Part shown: piece after piece, positions 1 to 8,626 of the stretch
Numbering within the stretch: the first letter of the stretch is position 1
Layout of the letters: each line of letters opens with the position of its first letter
NCBI GenBank assembly: GCA_024742475.1
Contig: JANSYI010000050.1
Span: 1 to 53,158, forward strand
DNA: 53,158 nucleotides
Reading direction: 5' to 3'
Source: a bacterium
Lineage (GTDB): Bacteria; Myxococcota_A; Polyangia; Nannocystales; Nannocystaceae
Made by a program: the position numbers and the translations under genes
Notes under the pieces: model-generated
Database searches by the model: none
Told to the model about the DNA's origin: nothing
Seen by the model: the letters and a program-made list of their open reading frames with translations, nothing else

Positions 1-700
1 GCACGGCCGAGAGGATCTCCACCCTCTTGATCGAGTCGATGCCCAGGTCCGCCTCGAGGTTCATGTCGGCGGTGAGCATCTCGGGCGGGTAGCCCGTCTT
101 CTCGGCCACCACCGCGGTCATCACCGCGTGCAGATCGACGCTCGGCGCCGCCGGAGCGGCCGCGGGTGCAGACACCGGACCCATCAAGCTCTGCATGTGC
201 GCCACGATCTCCCCGAGCGTCTGCAGCTTCGCCAGCGCGTTCGGGTCCACCTCCGGCATGTCGGGCGCCGCGTCCTGCACGGCCGAGAGGATCTCCACTC
301 TCTTGATCGAGTCGATGCCCAGGTCCGCCTCGAGGTTCATCTCCGCCGAGAGCATCTCGGGCGGATAGCCCGTCTTGTCCGACACCACCGCGGTCATCAC
401 CGCGTGCAGATCGACGCTCGGCGCCGACGGGACTGCGGGCGCAGGAGTCGGCGCGGGCGTCCCGAGCAGGCTCTGCATGTGCTCGACGATCTCCCCGAGC
501 GTCTGCAGCTTCGCCAGCGCGTTCGGGTCCACCTCGGGCATGCCGGGCGCCGCCTCCTGCACCGCAGAGAGGATCTCCACCCTCTTGATCGAGTCGATGC
601 CCAGATCCGCCTCGAGGTTCATCTCCGCCGAGAGCATCTCGGGCGGGTAGCCCGTCTTGTCCGACACCACCGCGGTCATCACCGCCTGCAGGTCGAGCGC
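1..700 (-). repeat. Tandem ACP-encoding direct repeats (about 276-282 bp period)
   Basis: Three near-identical modules each encode one acyl carrier protein. The phosphopantetheine Ser codons fall at 590-592, 308-310 and 32-34, giving periods of 282 and 276 bp. The conserved 18-base core around the Ser codon (584-601, 302-319, 26-43) is the same in all three. The array continues past the left edge, so the copy number is unknown. Such repeats are normal for PUFA synthases and prone to recombination or misassembly. Confidence 0.9.
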
Positions 701-3700
701 GGGCGCCGGCGCGGCGACGGGCTCGACCGCGGGCGCCGGTGCTGGAACGACCGGAGCGGGGCGTGCGAGCGCGGGCGCCTCGGCGACCGGCGCGGGCGGG
801 GTGGCCGCGAAGACCGGCGGCGCGACCAAGGGAGCGGCCGCGATCGGCTGCGCCACCACCGCCTGGACCGTCGAGCTGACCACCGGCGCGCCGGTGAGCG
901 TCGCCATGCTTCGCTCGACCGTCTGAAGGTAGGCGTTGTGGCTCTGCGCCATCGCGTCGAGGTATGCCGCGTGGGCTTGGGCCGTCTGACGCTGGGTCTC
1001 CTCCCACAGCGCGCCCCACCCCTGTGAGATCGGAGCGCTGGACGCAGCGTCGACCTGGACCGATGGAATCGAGGCCGAGGGAACGACGGTGGGCGGAGCG
1101 GTGGGGGGTTGGCTCATGACGGTAGGCTCGGGGCTGCGGGGTGCGGGCGTCGTGCTCGGAGCCGCGACCGCGGGCTGCGGTGCGGGCGTCTCGACGCGTT
1201 CGGGGTTGGGCGGCGGGTTGTCCGACGCGCGGGCGGGCGGATACGGCTTGCCGTAGTTGGCTCCGCTGAGGCTCAGCGACACCTTGGGCTCGGGCGTCGC
1301 GGCGGGATCGACCGGCGCCGCGTAGCCGTCCCACAGCGCGTCCAGCTGCAGCGTATGGCCGTCGGCAACCAGCGTCGCGAGCCCCTCGAGCAGGGTCCGC
1401 ACGCCGTCGCGCCCCTTGCGATCGAGATGCAGCGCACGATGCGGTCGGTCACCCAGGATGCGGCCGATGAGTCCGGTGAGCACCGAGCCGGGGCCGACCT
1501 CGACGAAGGTGCGCACGCCCTCGGCGTACATCGCCTCGATCATCTCGACGAAGCGCACCGGCTGCGCCAGCTGGGCCGCGAGCTGCTCGCGCACGGTCGA
1601 CACATCGCTCGCGTAGCGCTGCGCGGTCGCGTTGGCGAACACGGGAATCGACGCGGCCGCCATGTCGACGTCGGCGATCGCGTCGGCGAACGTCTTCGAC
1701 GCCCCCGCGACGACCTCGGAGTGAAACGCCGTGGCCACGGGCAGTCGCTTGCAGCGCAGGCCTCGCTCGCTCAGCGCCGCCTCGACGGCCTCGATCGACG
1801 GCGTCTTGCCGGAGAGAACGACCTGCTCGGGCGCGTTGTGGTTGGCCACGACGACGTCGGTGTCGAGCGTGGCCAGTGCCTCGCGGACGACCTCGACCGT
1901 GGCGCTCACCGCCGTCATCGCGCCTGGGGTGGACGCGGCCTCGGCCATGGTCGCGCCCCGGGTCTGCGCGACCCGAAGGAACGACTCGGTGTCGAGGACC
2001 CCGGCGGCGTGCAGCGCCGTGACCTCGCCGAAGCTGTGGCCAGCGACGCAGGCCGCCTCGAGCCCCACCGCGCGAAGCAGCGTGAGCTGGGAGAGGCTGG
2101 TGCACCCGATCGCAGGCTGAGCCACGTCGGTCGCGGCCAGCCGCGCCGCGGCCCGAGCGTCGGCGTCGGGCTCGAAGTCGGTGATCGGGAACACCGCGTC
2201 GTGCAGCCGCATGCCCGTGGCCGCGGCCTGGTCCCACACGCTCAGCGCCGCGTCGAACTGCATGGCCAGCTGCGCGCCCATGTCGACGTATTGGCTGCCT
2301 TGGCCCGGGAACACGAACGCCACGTCGCCCTCGAGCGGGCCGTGGCCGTAGCGAGTGCCCGCCGGCGTGGAGAAGGGCTCGGTGCCGCTGAGCTCGATGC
2401 GGGTGACCGCGTCTTGAAGCTGCTGCACCAGGCTCGCTTCGTCGGCAGCGACGATGGCCAGCCGGTGCGTTCCGGTGCGGGCGCGCTCGGCTCCCCGTGC
2501 CTCCCATGCGAGCGAACCTGGCTTGGTGCACCGCGCCGCCATGGCCTTGGCCTGCTCCACCAGCGCCGATGCGCTGTCGGCTGCGAGCACGACCAGCTCA
2601 CGGCCCTGCGCCGCAAGCCGTGGCGCGCCTCGGCCGGTCTCCGATCCGGGCGCCTCTTCGAGCGCGACGTGAAAGTTGGAGCCGCCAAAGCCGAACGCGC
2701 TGATCGACGCGCGACGCGGGTGCTCGGGGCTGCGCACCCACGGCCGGGCTCGCGTGGTGATGTGAAACGCCGAGTTGGCCAGGTCGAGGCCCGGGTTGGG
2801 CTGCTCGACCTTGATCGTCGGCGGCAGCACGCGATGGTGCACGGCCATCAGCGCCTTGAGCAGGCCCGCGGCGCCGGCGGCCGACTTGGTGTGGCCGATC
2901 TGGCTCTTGACCGAGCCCAGCTGGCACCACTGCCGGTCTTCGCGGTCCGTCTCGCCGAAGACCATCTCCAACCCGCCAAACTCGGCCTTGTCGCCCGCGC
3001 GCGTGCCCGTGCCGTGGGCCTCGATGAGTTCGACAGTCTCGGGACCGTAACCCGCCTGTCCGTAGGCGCGGCGCAGCGCGTTGGCCTGCCCTGCGGAGAC
3101 CGGGGCGTACACGCTCTTGGAACGGCCATCCGACGACGACCCACAGCCGTGAATCACGCCGTAGATCCGATCGCCGTCACGCTGCGCGTCCTCGAGGCGC
3201 TTGAGCGCGACCATGCCCAGGCCCTCGCCGAGCATCGTGCCGTCGGCGTTGTCGGAGAACGGCCGGCAATCCCCCGAGGCCGACAGCGCCGGCGTCTTGG
3301 AGAAGCACATGAACATGAAGATGTCGTTCATGGTGTCGACCCCGCCGGAGATGACGAGGTCGGAGTCCCCGAGCAGCAGCTCGTTGATGCCCATCGACAG
3401 CGCGCTCATGCTCGAGGCGCACGCCGCATCGCTGACGCAGTTGGTGCCGCCCAAGTCGAGGCGGTTGGCGATGCGCCCGGCCACGACGTTGCCGAGCAGC
3501 CCTGGGAAGGTCGACTCCTTCCAGTCGGTGTAGCTCGCGGCGATGCGATCGCAGATCGTCGTGACCTCGGACTCGGGAATGCCGGCCTCACGCAGCGCCC
3601 GAACCCAGACGGGGCGCTGCAGTCGGCTGACCATCGAGCCCAGCAGCTCCTGCCCCGAGGTCACGCCCAAGATGACCGAGGTGCGGCTGCGGTCGAGCGT

Positions 3701-4042
3701 CTCGGGTGCGCCCTTGGACGCGTCCTCGAGTACCCTCTGCGCCACGATGAGCGCCAGCAGCTGCGAGGTATCCGTCTCGGGGACAATGCTCGGCGGCACG
3801 CCCCACCGCATCGCGTCGAAGTCGATGTGCGGCAAGAATGCACCACGGCGCGCGTAGGTCTTGTCCGGCTTCGACGGGTCGGGGTCGTAGTAGTCCTCGA
3901 TCAACCAATGCGACGCCGGAACGTCCGTGATGAGGTCGTTGCCGTGCAGGATGTTCGACCAGAAGCCCGTGGCGTCGAGCGAGCCCGGAAAGAGAGCGCT
4001 GGCGCCAACGATGGCGATGGGAGTACGAGCGGGTTTGGTCAT
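1..4042 (-). CDS. pfa2: PUFA synthase large subunit, KS-AT-ACP(n), 3' end cut by window edge
   Basis: Multidomain type I polyketide/fatty acid synthase that would extend acyl chains in polyunsaturated fatty acid (PUFA) synthesis. The N-terminal 1347 residues are in the window. The ketosynthase has its active-site Cys at residue 208 (DAACASS) and His at 343 (HGTGT) and 384 (IGHTKSA). The acyltransferase starts near 570 (FPGQGSQY) and has its nucleophile Ser at 670 (GHSFGEV). A long Pro/Ala-rich linker follows. Then come at least three acyl carrier proteins with the phosphopantetheine Ser in LGIDSIKRVEI at 1151, 1245 and 1337. The HGTGTxAGD signature and tandem ACPs are PfaA/Pfa2 hallmarks. The ATG at 4042 lies 9 nt after the stop of the enoyl reductase gene, as in myxobacterial pfa1-pfa2 operons. 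KR and later domains, and pfa3, are expected beyond the left edge but are not seen. Confidence 0.93.
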   Translation of the reverse strand, partial: MTKPARTPIAIVGASALFPGSLDATGFWSNILHGNDLITDVPASHWLIEDYYDPDPSKPDKTYARRGAFLPHIDFDAMRWGVPPSIVPETDTSQLLALIVAQRVLEDASKGAPETLDRSRTSVILGVTSGQELLGSMVSRLQRPVWVRALREAGIPESEVTTICDRIAASYTDWKESTFPGLLGNVVAGRIANRLDLGGTNCVSDAACASSMSALSMGINELLLGDSDLVISGGVDTMNDIFMFMCFSKTPALSASGDCRPFSDNADGTMLGEGLGMVALKRLEDAQRDGDRIYGVIHGCGSSSDGRSKSVYAPVSAGQANALRRAYGQAGYGPETVELIEAHGTGTRAGDKAEFGGLEMVFGETDREDRQWCQLGSVKSQIGHTKSAAGAAGLLKALMAVHHRVLPPTIKVEQPNPGLDLANSAFHITTRARPWVRSPEHPRRASISAFGFGGSNFHVALEEAPGSETGRGAPRLAAQGRELVVLAADSASALVEQAKAMAARCTKPGSLAWEARGAERARTGTHRLAIVAADEASLVQQLQDAVTRIELSGTEPFSTPAGTRYGHGPLEGDVAFVFPGQGSQYVDMGAQLAMQFDAALSVWDQAAATGMRLHDAVFPITDFEPDADARAAARLAATDVAQPAIGCTSLSQLTLLRAVGLEAACVAGHSFGEVTALHAAGVLDTESFLRVAQTRGATMAEAASTPGAMTAVSATVEVVREALATLDTDVVVANHNAPEQVVLSGKTPSIEAVEAALSERGLRCKRLPVATAFHSEVVAGASKTFADAIADVDMAAASIPVFANATAQRYASDVSTVREQLAAQLAQPVRFVEMIEAMYAEGVRTFVEVGPGSVLTGLIGRILGDRPHRALHLDRKGRDGVRTLLEGLATLVADGHTLQLDALWDGYAAPVDPAATPEPKVSLSLSGANYGKPYPPARASDNPPPNPERVETPAPQPAVAAPSTTPAPRSPEPTVMSQPPTAPPTVVPSASIPSVQVDAASSAPISQGWGALWEETQRQTAQAHAAYLDAMAQSHNAYLQTVERSMATLTGAPVVSSTVQAVVAQPIAAAPLVAPPVFAATPPAPVAEAPALARPAPVVPAPAPAVEPVAAPAPALDLQAVMTAVVSDKTGYPPEMLSAEMNLEADLGIDSIKRVEILSAVQEAAPGMPEVDPNALAKLQTLGEIVEHMQSLLGTPAPTPAPAVPSAPSVDLHAVMTAVVSDKTGYPPEMLSAEMNLEADLGIDSIKRVEILSAVQDAAPDMPEVDPNALAKLQTLGEIVAHMQSLMGPVSAPAAAPAAPSVDLHAVMTAVVAEKTGYPPEMLTADMNLEADLGIDSIKRVEILSAV

Positions 4043-4051
4043 GGGAAGATC

Positions 4052-5650
4052 TCAGGCGATGCGACGAGGACGGAAATCGAAGGCAGCAGCGGGGACGGGC
4101 ACCCCGAAGCTGCGCAGCTGAGAGGCGCGGGTGATGGCCGTCGCGCCCTCGAGGAAGTTGTAGGCGATCTGCACCGCGCTGCGGTTCTCGGGCGCTTCGA
4201 GCACGCTGCCCTTGGCCCAGGCGTTGAAGGCACCCATCGCGGGACCACACCAGATCTGGTAGTCGAGGCGACGCTCACCCACCCCGTCGATCGCCCAGCG
4301 GCTGGATCGACCGAGGTAGGAGCGAAAGACGAGCGCCATCTTGTGCTTGGGATCGGCGTGCGCCTGGCGGTTCTGCTCGGGGTCACGCTCGGCCCAGAAC
4401 GCCTCGGTCGAAGCCCACGCATCGCCGAACGACTGCCGCAGGAGGTCTCGCTCGACGCGCTGCTGGTCGGCGGGAGCGATCGACTCCCACGACGGGGCCG
4501 CGCGGTACAGCTCGTAGAGCTTGCGCGCTCGGGCAGCGAACATGGTGCCGCGACTGAGCACCTGCACCTCGACGCCCTGCTCGAACATGTCGGCCGCCGG
4601 CGCCATCGTGACGTCGGCGATGCCAGCCTGCGCGAGCATGACCTTGCCTTCGGGGTCGAGCCCCGACTCCACCGCGCCCTGGTTCACCGAGCCGGTGACG
4701 ACGTAGGCGGCACCGAGCCCGAACGCGGCCGCGACGCTGGCGGGCGTGCCCATGCCCCCGGCAGCGCCGACCCGGATCGGCCGGGCGTACCCTCGCTGCG
4801 CTGCGATGTCGTCGCGAAGCCTGGCGATCGTCGGGAACAGGGCGGCAAGCGGGCGGTTGTCGGTGTGCCCGCCCGAGTCGGACTCGACGGTGATGTCTTC
4901 GGCCACCGGGAGGCCGCGTGCGAGCTCGGCTTCGGCGGCAGTCAGGCCCCCGGACGCGACGAGTCCCTCGAGGATCTTCGAGGGCGCGGGCTCGAGGAAG
5001 TGCCGGGCGGTCTCGGGACGAGAGATCTTCGCGAACACGTGATGCGCACGCTCGATGCGACCGTCCGGGCCTCGCCGCACGCCCTTGTAGGCGAACCGAA
5101 CGATCGCGGGCGTGAGGGCCATGTAGGCCGCGGCCGAAACCTTCCGTACGCCGTGGCGCAAATAAAGATCGACGACGGCGTCCTCGAGCGCCGGCTCGTT
5201 GGGCGAGTGGATGAGGTTGGCGCCCCAGGCGTGCTGCGACCCGAGCTCTCGGCCGAGCTCGACGATCGACGCCTCGACGCGACCCGGGCTGAGGCCTGCC
5301 GAGCCGAAGAAGCCCAAGCACCCCCCGCGGGCCATCGCGATGACCAGCCGCGTGGACGCGATGCCGTTGGCCATCGCGCCGGCGACGTAGGGGAACCGGA
5401 CGCCGTGGGTCTCGCCGAAGCTCCGGTCACCGAGCCACTCGGGGTAGGTGGGCGGCAGGCTGGCGAGCAGCGGCAGACCGCCGTCGCCCGAGTGAGCGAT
5501 CGTTCCGCCTTGCGCGACGCCGATGGATCCACCGCTCGGATCCACCACCACGTGCACGGGCTCTCGAAAGCCCTGAGAAACGGCCAAAATTCCGGCTGGA
5601 GAGAAGGCCGAAGCCGTTTCTGGCCCAACCCATGTTCCAATTGTCTGCAC
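4052..5650 (-). CDS. pfa1: PUFA synthase enoyl reductase subunit (PfaD/Pfa1 family)
   Basis: FMN-dependent TIM-barrel enoyl reductase acting in trans on the growing PUFA chain. The protein collinearly matches the PfaD family: an AGAMANGI motif near the N-terminus, the IHSPNEPALE region, the ADSGGHTDNRPL motif, a Gly-rich AAGGMGTP phosphate-binding segment, VTGSVNQ, and the C-terminal DYQIWCGPAMGAFN block. Its length of 532 residues suits the family. I chose the GTG at 5650 because GAGG lies 7 nt upstream and the homologous region starts just after it; a TTG at 5686 would add 12 residues. It is the first gene of the operon with pfa2. Enoyl reductase before the KS-AT-ACP subunit is the myxobacterial order, whereas pfaD is usually last in marine gammaproteobacterial clusters. 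Confidence 0.93.
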   Translation of the reverse strand: MQTIGTWVGPETASAFSPAGILAVSQGFREPVHVVVDPSGGSIGVAQGGTIAHSGDGGLPLLASLPPTYPEWLGDRSFGETHGVRFPYVAGAMANGIASTRLVIAMARGGCLGFFGSAGLSPGRVEASIVELGRELGSQHAWGANLIHSPNEPALEDAVVDLYLRHGVRKVSAAAYMALTPAIVRFAYKGVRRGPDGRIERAHHVFAKISRPETARHFLEPAPSKILEGLVASGGLTAAEAELARGLPVAEDITVESDSGGHTDNRPLAALFPTIARLRDDIAAQRGYARPIRVGAAGGMGTPASVAAAFGLGAAYVVTGSVNQGAVESGLDPEGKVMLAQAGIADVTMAPAADMFEQGVEVQVLSRGTMFAARARKLYELYRAAPSWESIAPADQQRVERDLLRQSFGDAWASTEAFWAERDPEQNRQAHADPKHKMALVFRSYLGRSSRWAIDGVGERRLDYQIWCGPAMGAFNAWAKGSVLEAPENRSAVQIAYNFLEGATAITRASQLRSFGVPVPAAAFDFRPRRIA

Positions 5651-5859
5651 GCGGACGCCTCGTTTGCCTCGAAATTGAGCGCACAACTGTGCGCTGGAAC
5701 CCAGGCAGAGAGGATGCGCGTGGACCTCGGCCGTTCACAAGGGGCGCAGTGTCATGGTTGTGTCTAAGAGACCGGGCGCGTCGGGGAGCGCACACGGCAC
5801 GTCGCTTTTTTGGATTTCATCCGAAGCGGCTGCATGGTGGGGGTAGGAGTTTATCCGAC
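5651..5859. promoter_or_regulatory. Divergent intergenic region, probable promoters of pfa1-pfa2 and of the 5860 gene
   Basis: A 209-bp spacer between divergent genes, less GC-rich than its flanks around 5640-5700. It must hold the start region of the PUFA operon on the minus strand and of the TPR-like gene on the plus strand. AGGAG at 5845-5849 is a clear ribosome binding site 10 nt before the 5860 ATG. I cannot pick out confident -35/-10 boxes or a FabR operator by eye. Confidence 0.45.
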
Positions 5860-6453
5860 ATGCAACTCGAAGCGCCGCTCAAGACCCCTTCTTCCCCGCG
5901 ATTCAGCAACCACGCGTTCGTGGACGAAGACGCGGTGACACTGCGCCTTCGACCTCTGCGCTGGCGAGACCGCATGCTCCCCGATGTGCTTCGCCTCAGC
6001 GGAGCGACCGCGACGATCGCCGCCGTGGCCGGTGGTCTGCTCTTCTTCGCCACCCCCTCGGAGGCCGCCCGCATCGAAACCCGCGCGAAGCCGATGATGT
6101 CCCCGATGACCAAGGCCGCGCCCGCGCTGCTCGAGGCGACGATGCGCGAGGCGAACGAGGAAGAAGCCGAGGTCGTCATCATCATCGAGGACGAAGGCGA
6201 AGACGAAGCGGAAGACGAGGAGATCGTGATCTTCGACGACGCGCTCGATCCCGCCTCCGCGGCCGAGCGAGCCCAGCTTCACATCGCGCGCAACGAGCAC
6301 GCGATCGCGCTCCAGTACGCGCTCGAGGCCGTCACGGCGCAGCCCCGCAACGCCAGCCACCAGGCGCTGCTCGGCGAAGCCTACGCCCTCAACGGCGATC
6401 GCACCGCCGCCCGCCGAGCATTCCGCCGGGCCCGACGCCTCCGCCGGCGCTAG
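5860..6453 (+). CDS. Single-pass acidic protein with C-terminal TPR-like repeat
   Basis: 197-residue protein of unknown function. A hydrophobic stretch at about residues 46-66, ending near an SEAA sequence, could be a membrane anchor or an internal signal. A strongly acidic Glu/Asp run follows (about 95-130). The last 60 residues read as a tetratricopeptide-like helix pair (ARNEHAIALQYALEAV, then QALLGEAYALNGDRTAARR) and end in an Arg-rich tail. The ATG at 5860 is preceded by AGGAG with 10 nt spacing; longer in-frame starts lie in the intergenic region and have no such site. It is divergent from the PUFA operon and just upstream of the fabR-like gene. The TPR part suggests protein-protein contacts; nothing more specific can be said. 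Confidence 0.75.
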   Translation: MQLEAPLKTPSSPRFSNHAFVDEDAVTLRLRPLRWRDRMLPDVLRLSGATATIAAVAGGLLFFATPSEAARIETRAKPMMSPMTKAAPALLEATMREANEEEAEVVIIIEDEGEDEAEDEEIVIFDDALDPASAAERAQLHIARNEHAIALQYALEAVTAQPRNASHQALLGEAYALNGDRTAARRAFRRARRLRRR

Positions 6454-6506
6454 CGGGGTTGTGTCTCCCGACGCGCTCTGCGATCGTCAGAGCGTAGAGG
6501 CCGCCC

Positions 6507-7130
6507 GTGAGCACCCGAGCGGAACAAAAGACGCAGACTCGGCGCGCGATCATGGACGCTGCGCTGCGATTGAGCGCGGAGCGAGGCTTCTCCAGCCTGA
6601 GCCTGCGCCAGATCGCCAAGGAAGCCGAGATCGCGCCGACCTCGTTCTACCGGCACTTCGACGACCTCGAAGATCTGGGCCTCGCGCTGGTCGACGAGGT
6701 CGGTGCGCAGCTGCGGCGCGTGGTTCGTCAGGCTCGCCGGCGCGTCGCCGAGTCAGGTAGCGGCAGCGTGGTCCGCACCTCCATCGAGACGTTCATGGAG
6801 TTCGCCACGAGCAACACCAACCTCTTTCGCCTCCTTCTGGGAGAGGGCGCGGGCAACTCCCTGACGATGCGCAACGCCGTCCGCGAGGAGGTCGGGCGGT
6901 TCACGTCCGAGCTCATCGAGAGCCTGCAGCAGGAAGCGGACAAGCAGCAGCGCCCCCTCGCCCACGCCGCGCTGGCAGCCGAGGCGATGGTCACCATCGC
7001 GTTCAACCTCGGCGCGAGCGCGCTGGACCGCAGCGCCAGCGAACGCGCCGAGGTCGTCGAACGCATCGTCGGCGAGGTCCGCATCATCATGCGCGGCGCC
7101 GAAGCGATGGGCGCGGGCTGGGAGCCCTGA
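6507..7130 (+). CDS. fabR: TetR-family transcriptional repressor, FabR-like
   Basis: 207-residue DNA-binding regulator. The N-terminal helix-turn-helix (residues 10-55) carries LSLRQIAKEAEIAPTSFYRHF, nearly the same as in Escherichia coli FabR. The rest is also collinear with FabR: a VRTSIETFMEF segment, an FRLLLGE segment and an AEAMVTIAFNLGASALD segment. FabR represses unsaturated fatty acid synthesis genes (fabA, fabB) in response to the membrane lipid pool. Here the gene sits about 0.9 kb from the start of the PUFA synthase operon, so a role in controlling it is an attractive inference. The start is GTG at 6507, matching the FabR N-terminal length. Other TetR regulators are possible, but the similarity runs end to end. 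Confidence 0.85.
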   Translation: MSTRAEQKTQTRRAIMDAALRLSAERGFSSLSLRQIAKEAEIAPTSFYRHFDDLEDLGLALVDEVGAQLRRVVRQARRRVAESGSGSVVRTSIETFMEFATSNTNLFRLLLGEGAGNSLTMRNAVREEVGRFTSELIESLQQEADKQQRPLAHAALAAEAMVTIAFNLGASALDRSASERAEVVERIVGEVRIIMRGAEAMGAGWEP

Positions 7131-7142
7131 CCGCGGCCTCTT

Positions 7143-8063
7143 CTACTGCGCCGCGGCGCGCACGTCGTCGAGGCAGAGCTCGCCCCACAGCACCGTGTCG
7201 GGAGCGACGACCGAGGCGAGTACCTGGTCGAGCGCCGACTCGACGCCGTCGAGCGCCCAGTACATGACGCAGTCTTCGTTGGTGCAGTGGCGCCCGTTCT
7301 CCTCGTCCTGATGGTCGGACTGCAGCGGGACGCCAGCGTTCACGAGCCCCGAGGCGTGGCCGAACTCGTGCACCAACACCGCCTGCTCGAGCAGGTCGAC
7401 GAACAAGCCGCCGCCGTTGCGCAGGGTGGGCTTGAACATGCCGATGACGTTGTCGCCGACGCTCACGCCGAGCACCGAGGGCCGAGGGCCGGAGTCATCC
7501 GCGTACGTCCCATCGACCCACAGCACGTAGTAGGTCCGCGTCCCCTCGGTCGGCACGGCGTCTCGGTGTTCGTCGGCCAACGCTCGAAGGTCGGACGCGG
7601 TGAACGACTCTGCGTCGAGCGCACCGATGTCCTGCTGATCCCCGGGCTCTCGGTCGACGACGAGCGTCTTGGGGTTCTCGCTGAAGAGCGCCTCGGCGTT
7701 GGTCTCGAACACGTCCCAGACCGCACCAAAGCCGACGCGGTTTCCCGTCTCGGGCTGCGCCCCCGACTCGTAGTCGACCTCGACGATGATCGTGTCGATC
7801 GCGTCGGTGTAGAGCCCGTCCTCGGGGGTCTCCGTCATCCCCGTGGACCCGTCGGCCCCGTGCGAATCTCGACCCGACGTCTCGCTGTGCGTGGTCCCGG
7901 CGACCCCGCTCGTCGACCCCGTCTGCGCATCACCGCGGGTGCCTCCCGTCGTCTGCTCCGAGGTGTTCGTGGGCGCCTCGTCCGTCGTCTCGGCCGGCGT
8001 GGAGCACCCCAGAGGCAACAAGACGGCAGCTGTCATGAACCTACGCACGAGACGAGAATACAT
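7143..8063 (-). CDS. Secreted lipoprotein zinc metalloprotease (HExxH, metzincin-like)
   Basis: 306-residue putative peptidase. The signal peptide ends in an LPLGC lipobox (Cys20), followed by a Ser/Thr/Gly-rich linker to about residue 80. The catalytic motif HEFGHASGL places zinc ligands at His232 and His236 and the base at Glu233. Position 242, the usual third metzincin His, is Asn; a His at 251 (SDH) is the likely replacement. Then come HC at 259-260, Cys265 and a Met-turn-like VMYW. This HExxHxxGLxNxG...H pattern with paired Cys recurs in secreted 'membrane metalloprotease' proteins. GTGs and other starts are possible, but the ATG at 8063 gives a complete signal peptide and has a G-rich site upstream. 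It converges with the fabR-like gene, 12 nt away. Substrate unknown. Confidence 0.82.
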   Translation of the reverse strand: MYSRLVRRFMTAAVLLPLGCSTPAETTDEAPTNTSEQTTGGTRGDAQTGSTSGVAGTTHSETSGRDSHGADGSTGMTETPEDGLYTDAIDTIIVEVDYESGAQPETGNRVGFGAVWDVFETNAEALFSENPKTLVVDREPGDQQDIGALDAESFTASDLRALADEHRDAVPTEGTRTYYVLWVDGTYADDSGPRPSVLGVSVGDNVIGMFKPTLRNGGGLFVDLLEQAVLVHEFGHASGLVNAGVPLQSDHQDEENGRHCTNEDCVMYWALDGVESALDQVLASVVAPDTVLWGELCLDDVRAAAQ

Positions 8064-8149
8064 CGCCCCCCGACTCGGGAGCGAGCCACGACCCGCCCGC
8101 GTCGGAGATGAGCGTCATCGCTCCTGCCGACGCAGGCTACCATCGCGCC

Positions 8150-8584
8150 ATGAACCTGACTCCGTTCGGCAAGGTGCTCTTCATGGTGCTCGGCGTCGTG
8201 CTCTGCATCGCGGTGCCCCTCGTGGTGTGGTTCGTGATCGCGCGCCGCCGCGAAGAGAAGCTCCTCGACGCCGCCGCCGCGTCGCCACCCAAACCCGACC
8301 CCTCGGTACCGCCCTCCGCACGGCCGCAGCCCAGCAGAGGTCGGGCGGCGGGTGGCCATCCCGACTCGGCTGCTGCAGGGATCCTTCGCGGACTGCTGGC
8401 GGGCGACGTGACCCCCGCCCAAGCGCGCAGGACGTGGCCGCAGGGCGTTTCGGAGCCCAACGCTCGCTCCTACATCGACTACTTCGAGGAACGACACAGC
8501 GCGAGCGGTCAGCCGGCGATGCCGGGCTTCGATCAGGTGGTGGAGAATCTCGCCTCCCAGCTGGAGCGCAGCGCGAGCCGCTGA
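8150..8584 (+). CDS. Small single-pass membrane protein, function unknown
   Basis: 144 residues starting at the ATG at 8150, which places one transmembrane helix right at the N-terminus (about residues 5-31, ending in ARRREEK, so probably N-out/C-in). An Ala/Pro-rich linker follows, then a small soluble domain with LLAGDVTPAQARRTWP and FEERHSASG segments. An upstream in-frame ATG at 8108 would add 14 residues of unlikely composition. I recognise no family. It is divergent from the metalloprotease gene and upstream of two lipoprotein genes. Confidence 0.7.
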   Translation: MNLTPFGKVLFMVLGVVLCIAVPLVVWFVIARRREEKLLDAAAASPPKPDPSVPPSARPQPSRGRAAGGHPDSAAAGILRGLLAGDVTPAQARRTWPQGVSEPNARSYIDYFEERHSASGQPAMPGFDQVVENLASQLERSASR

Positions 8585-8626
8585 GCCGCATGAGGTCCCG
8601 ACCCCCTCGATGGTAGACTGATCCCC

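Noticed and set aside
1109..5767. Very long plus-strand reading frame (1552 codons) opposite pfa2 and pfa1
   Set aside because: It is Arg/His/Gly-rich with no domain signature, and it is the mirror of two genes with exact KS, AT, ACP and PfaD motifs. High GC creates such antisense frames.
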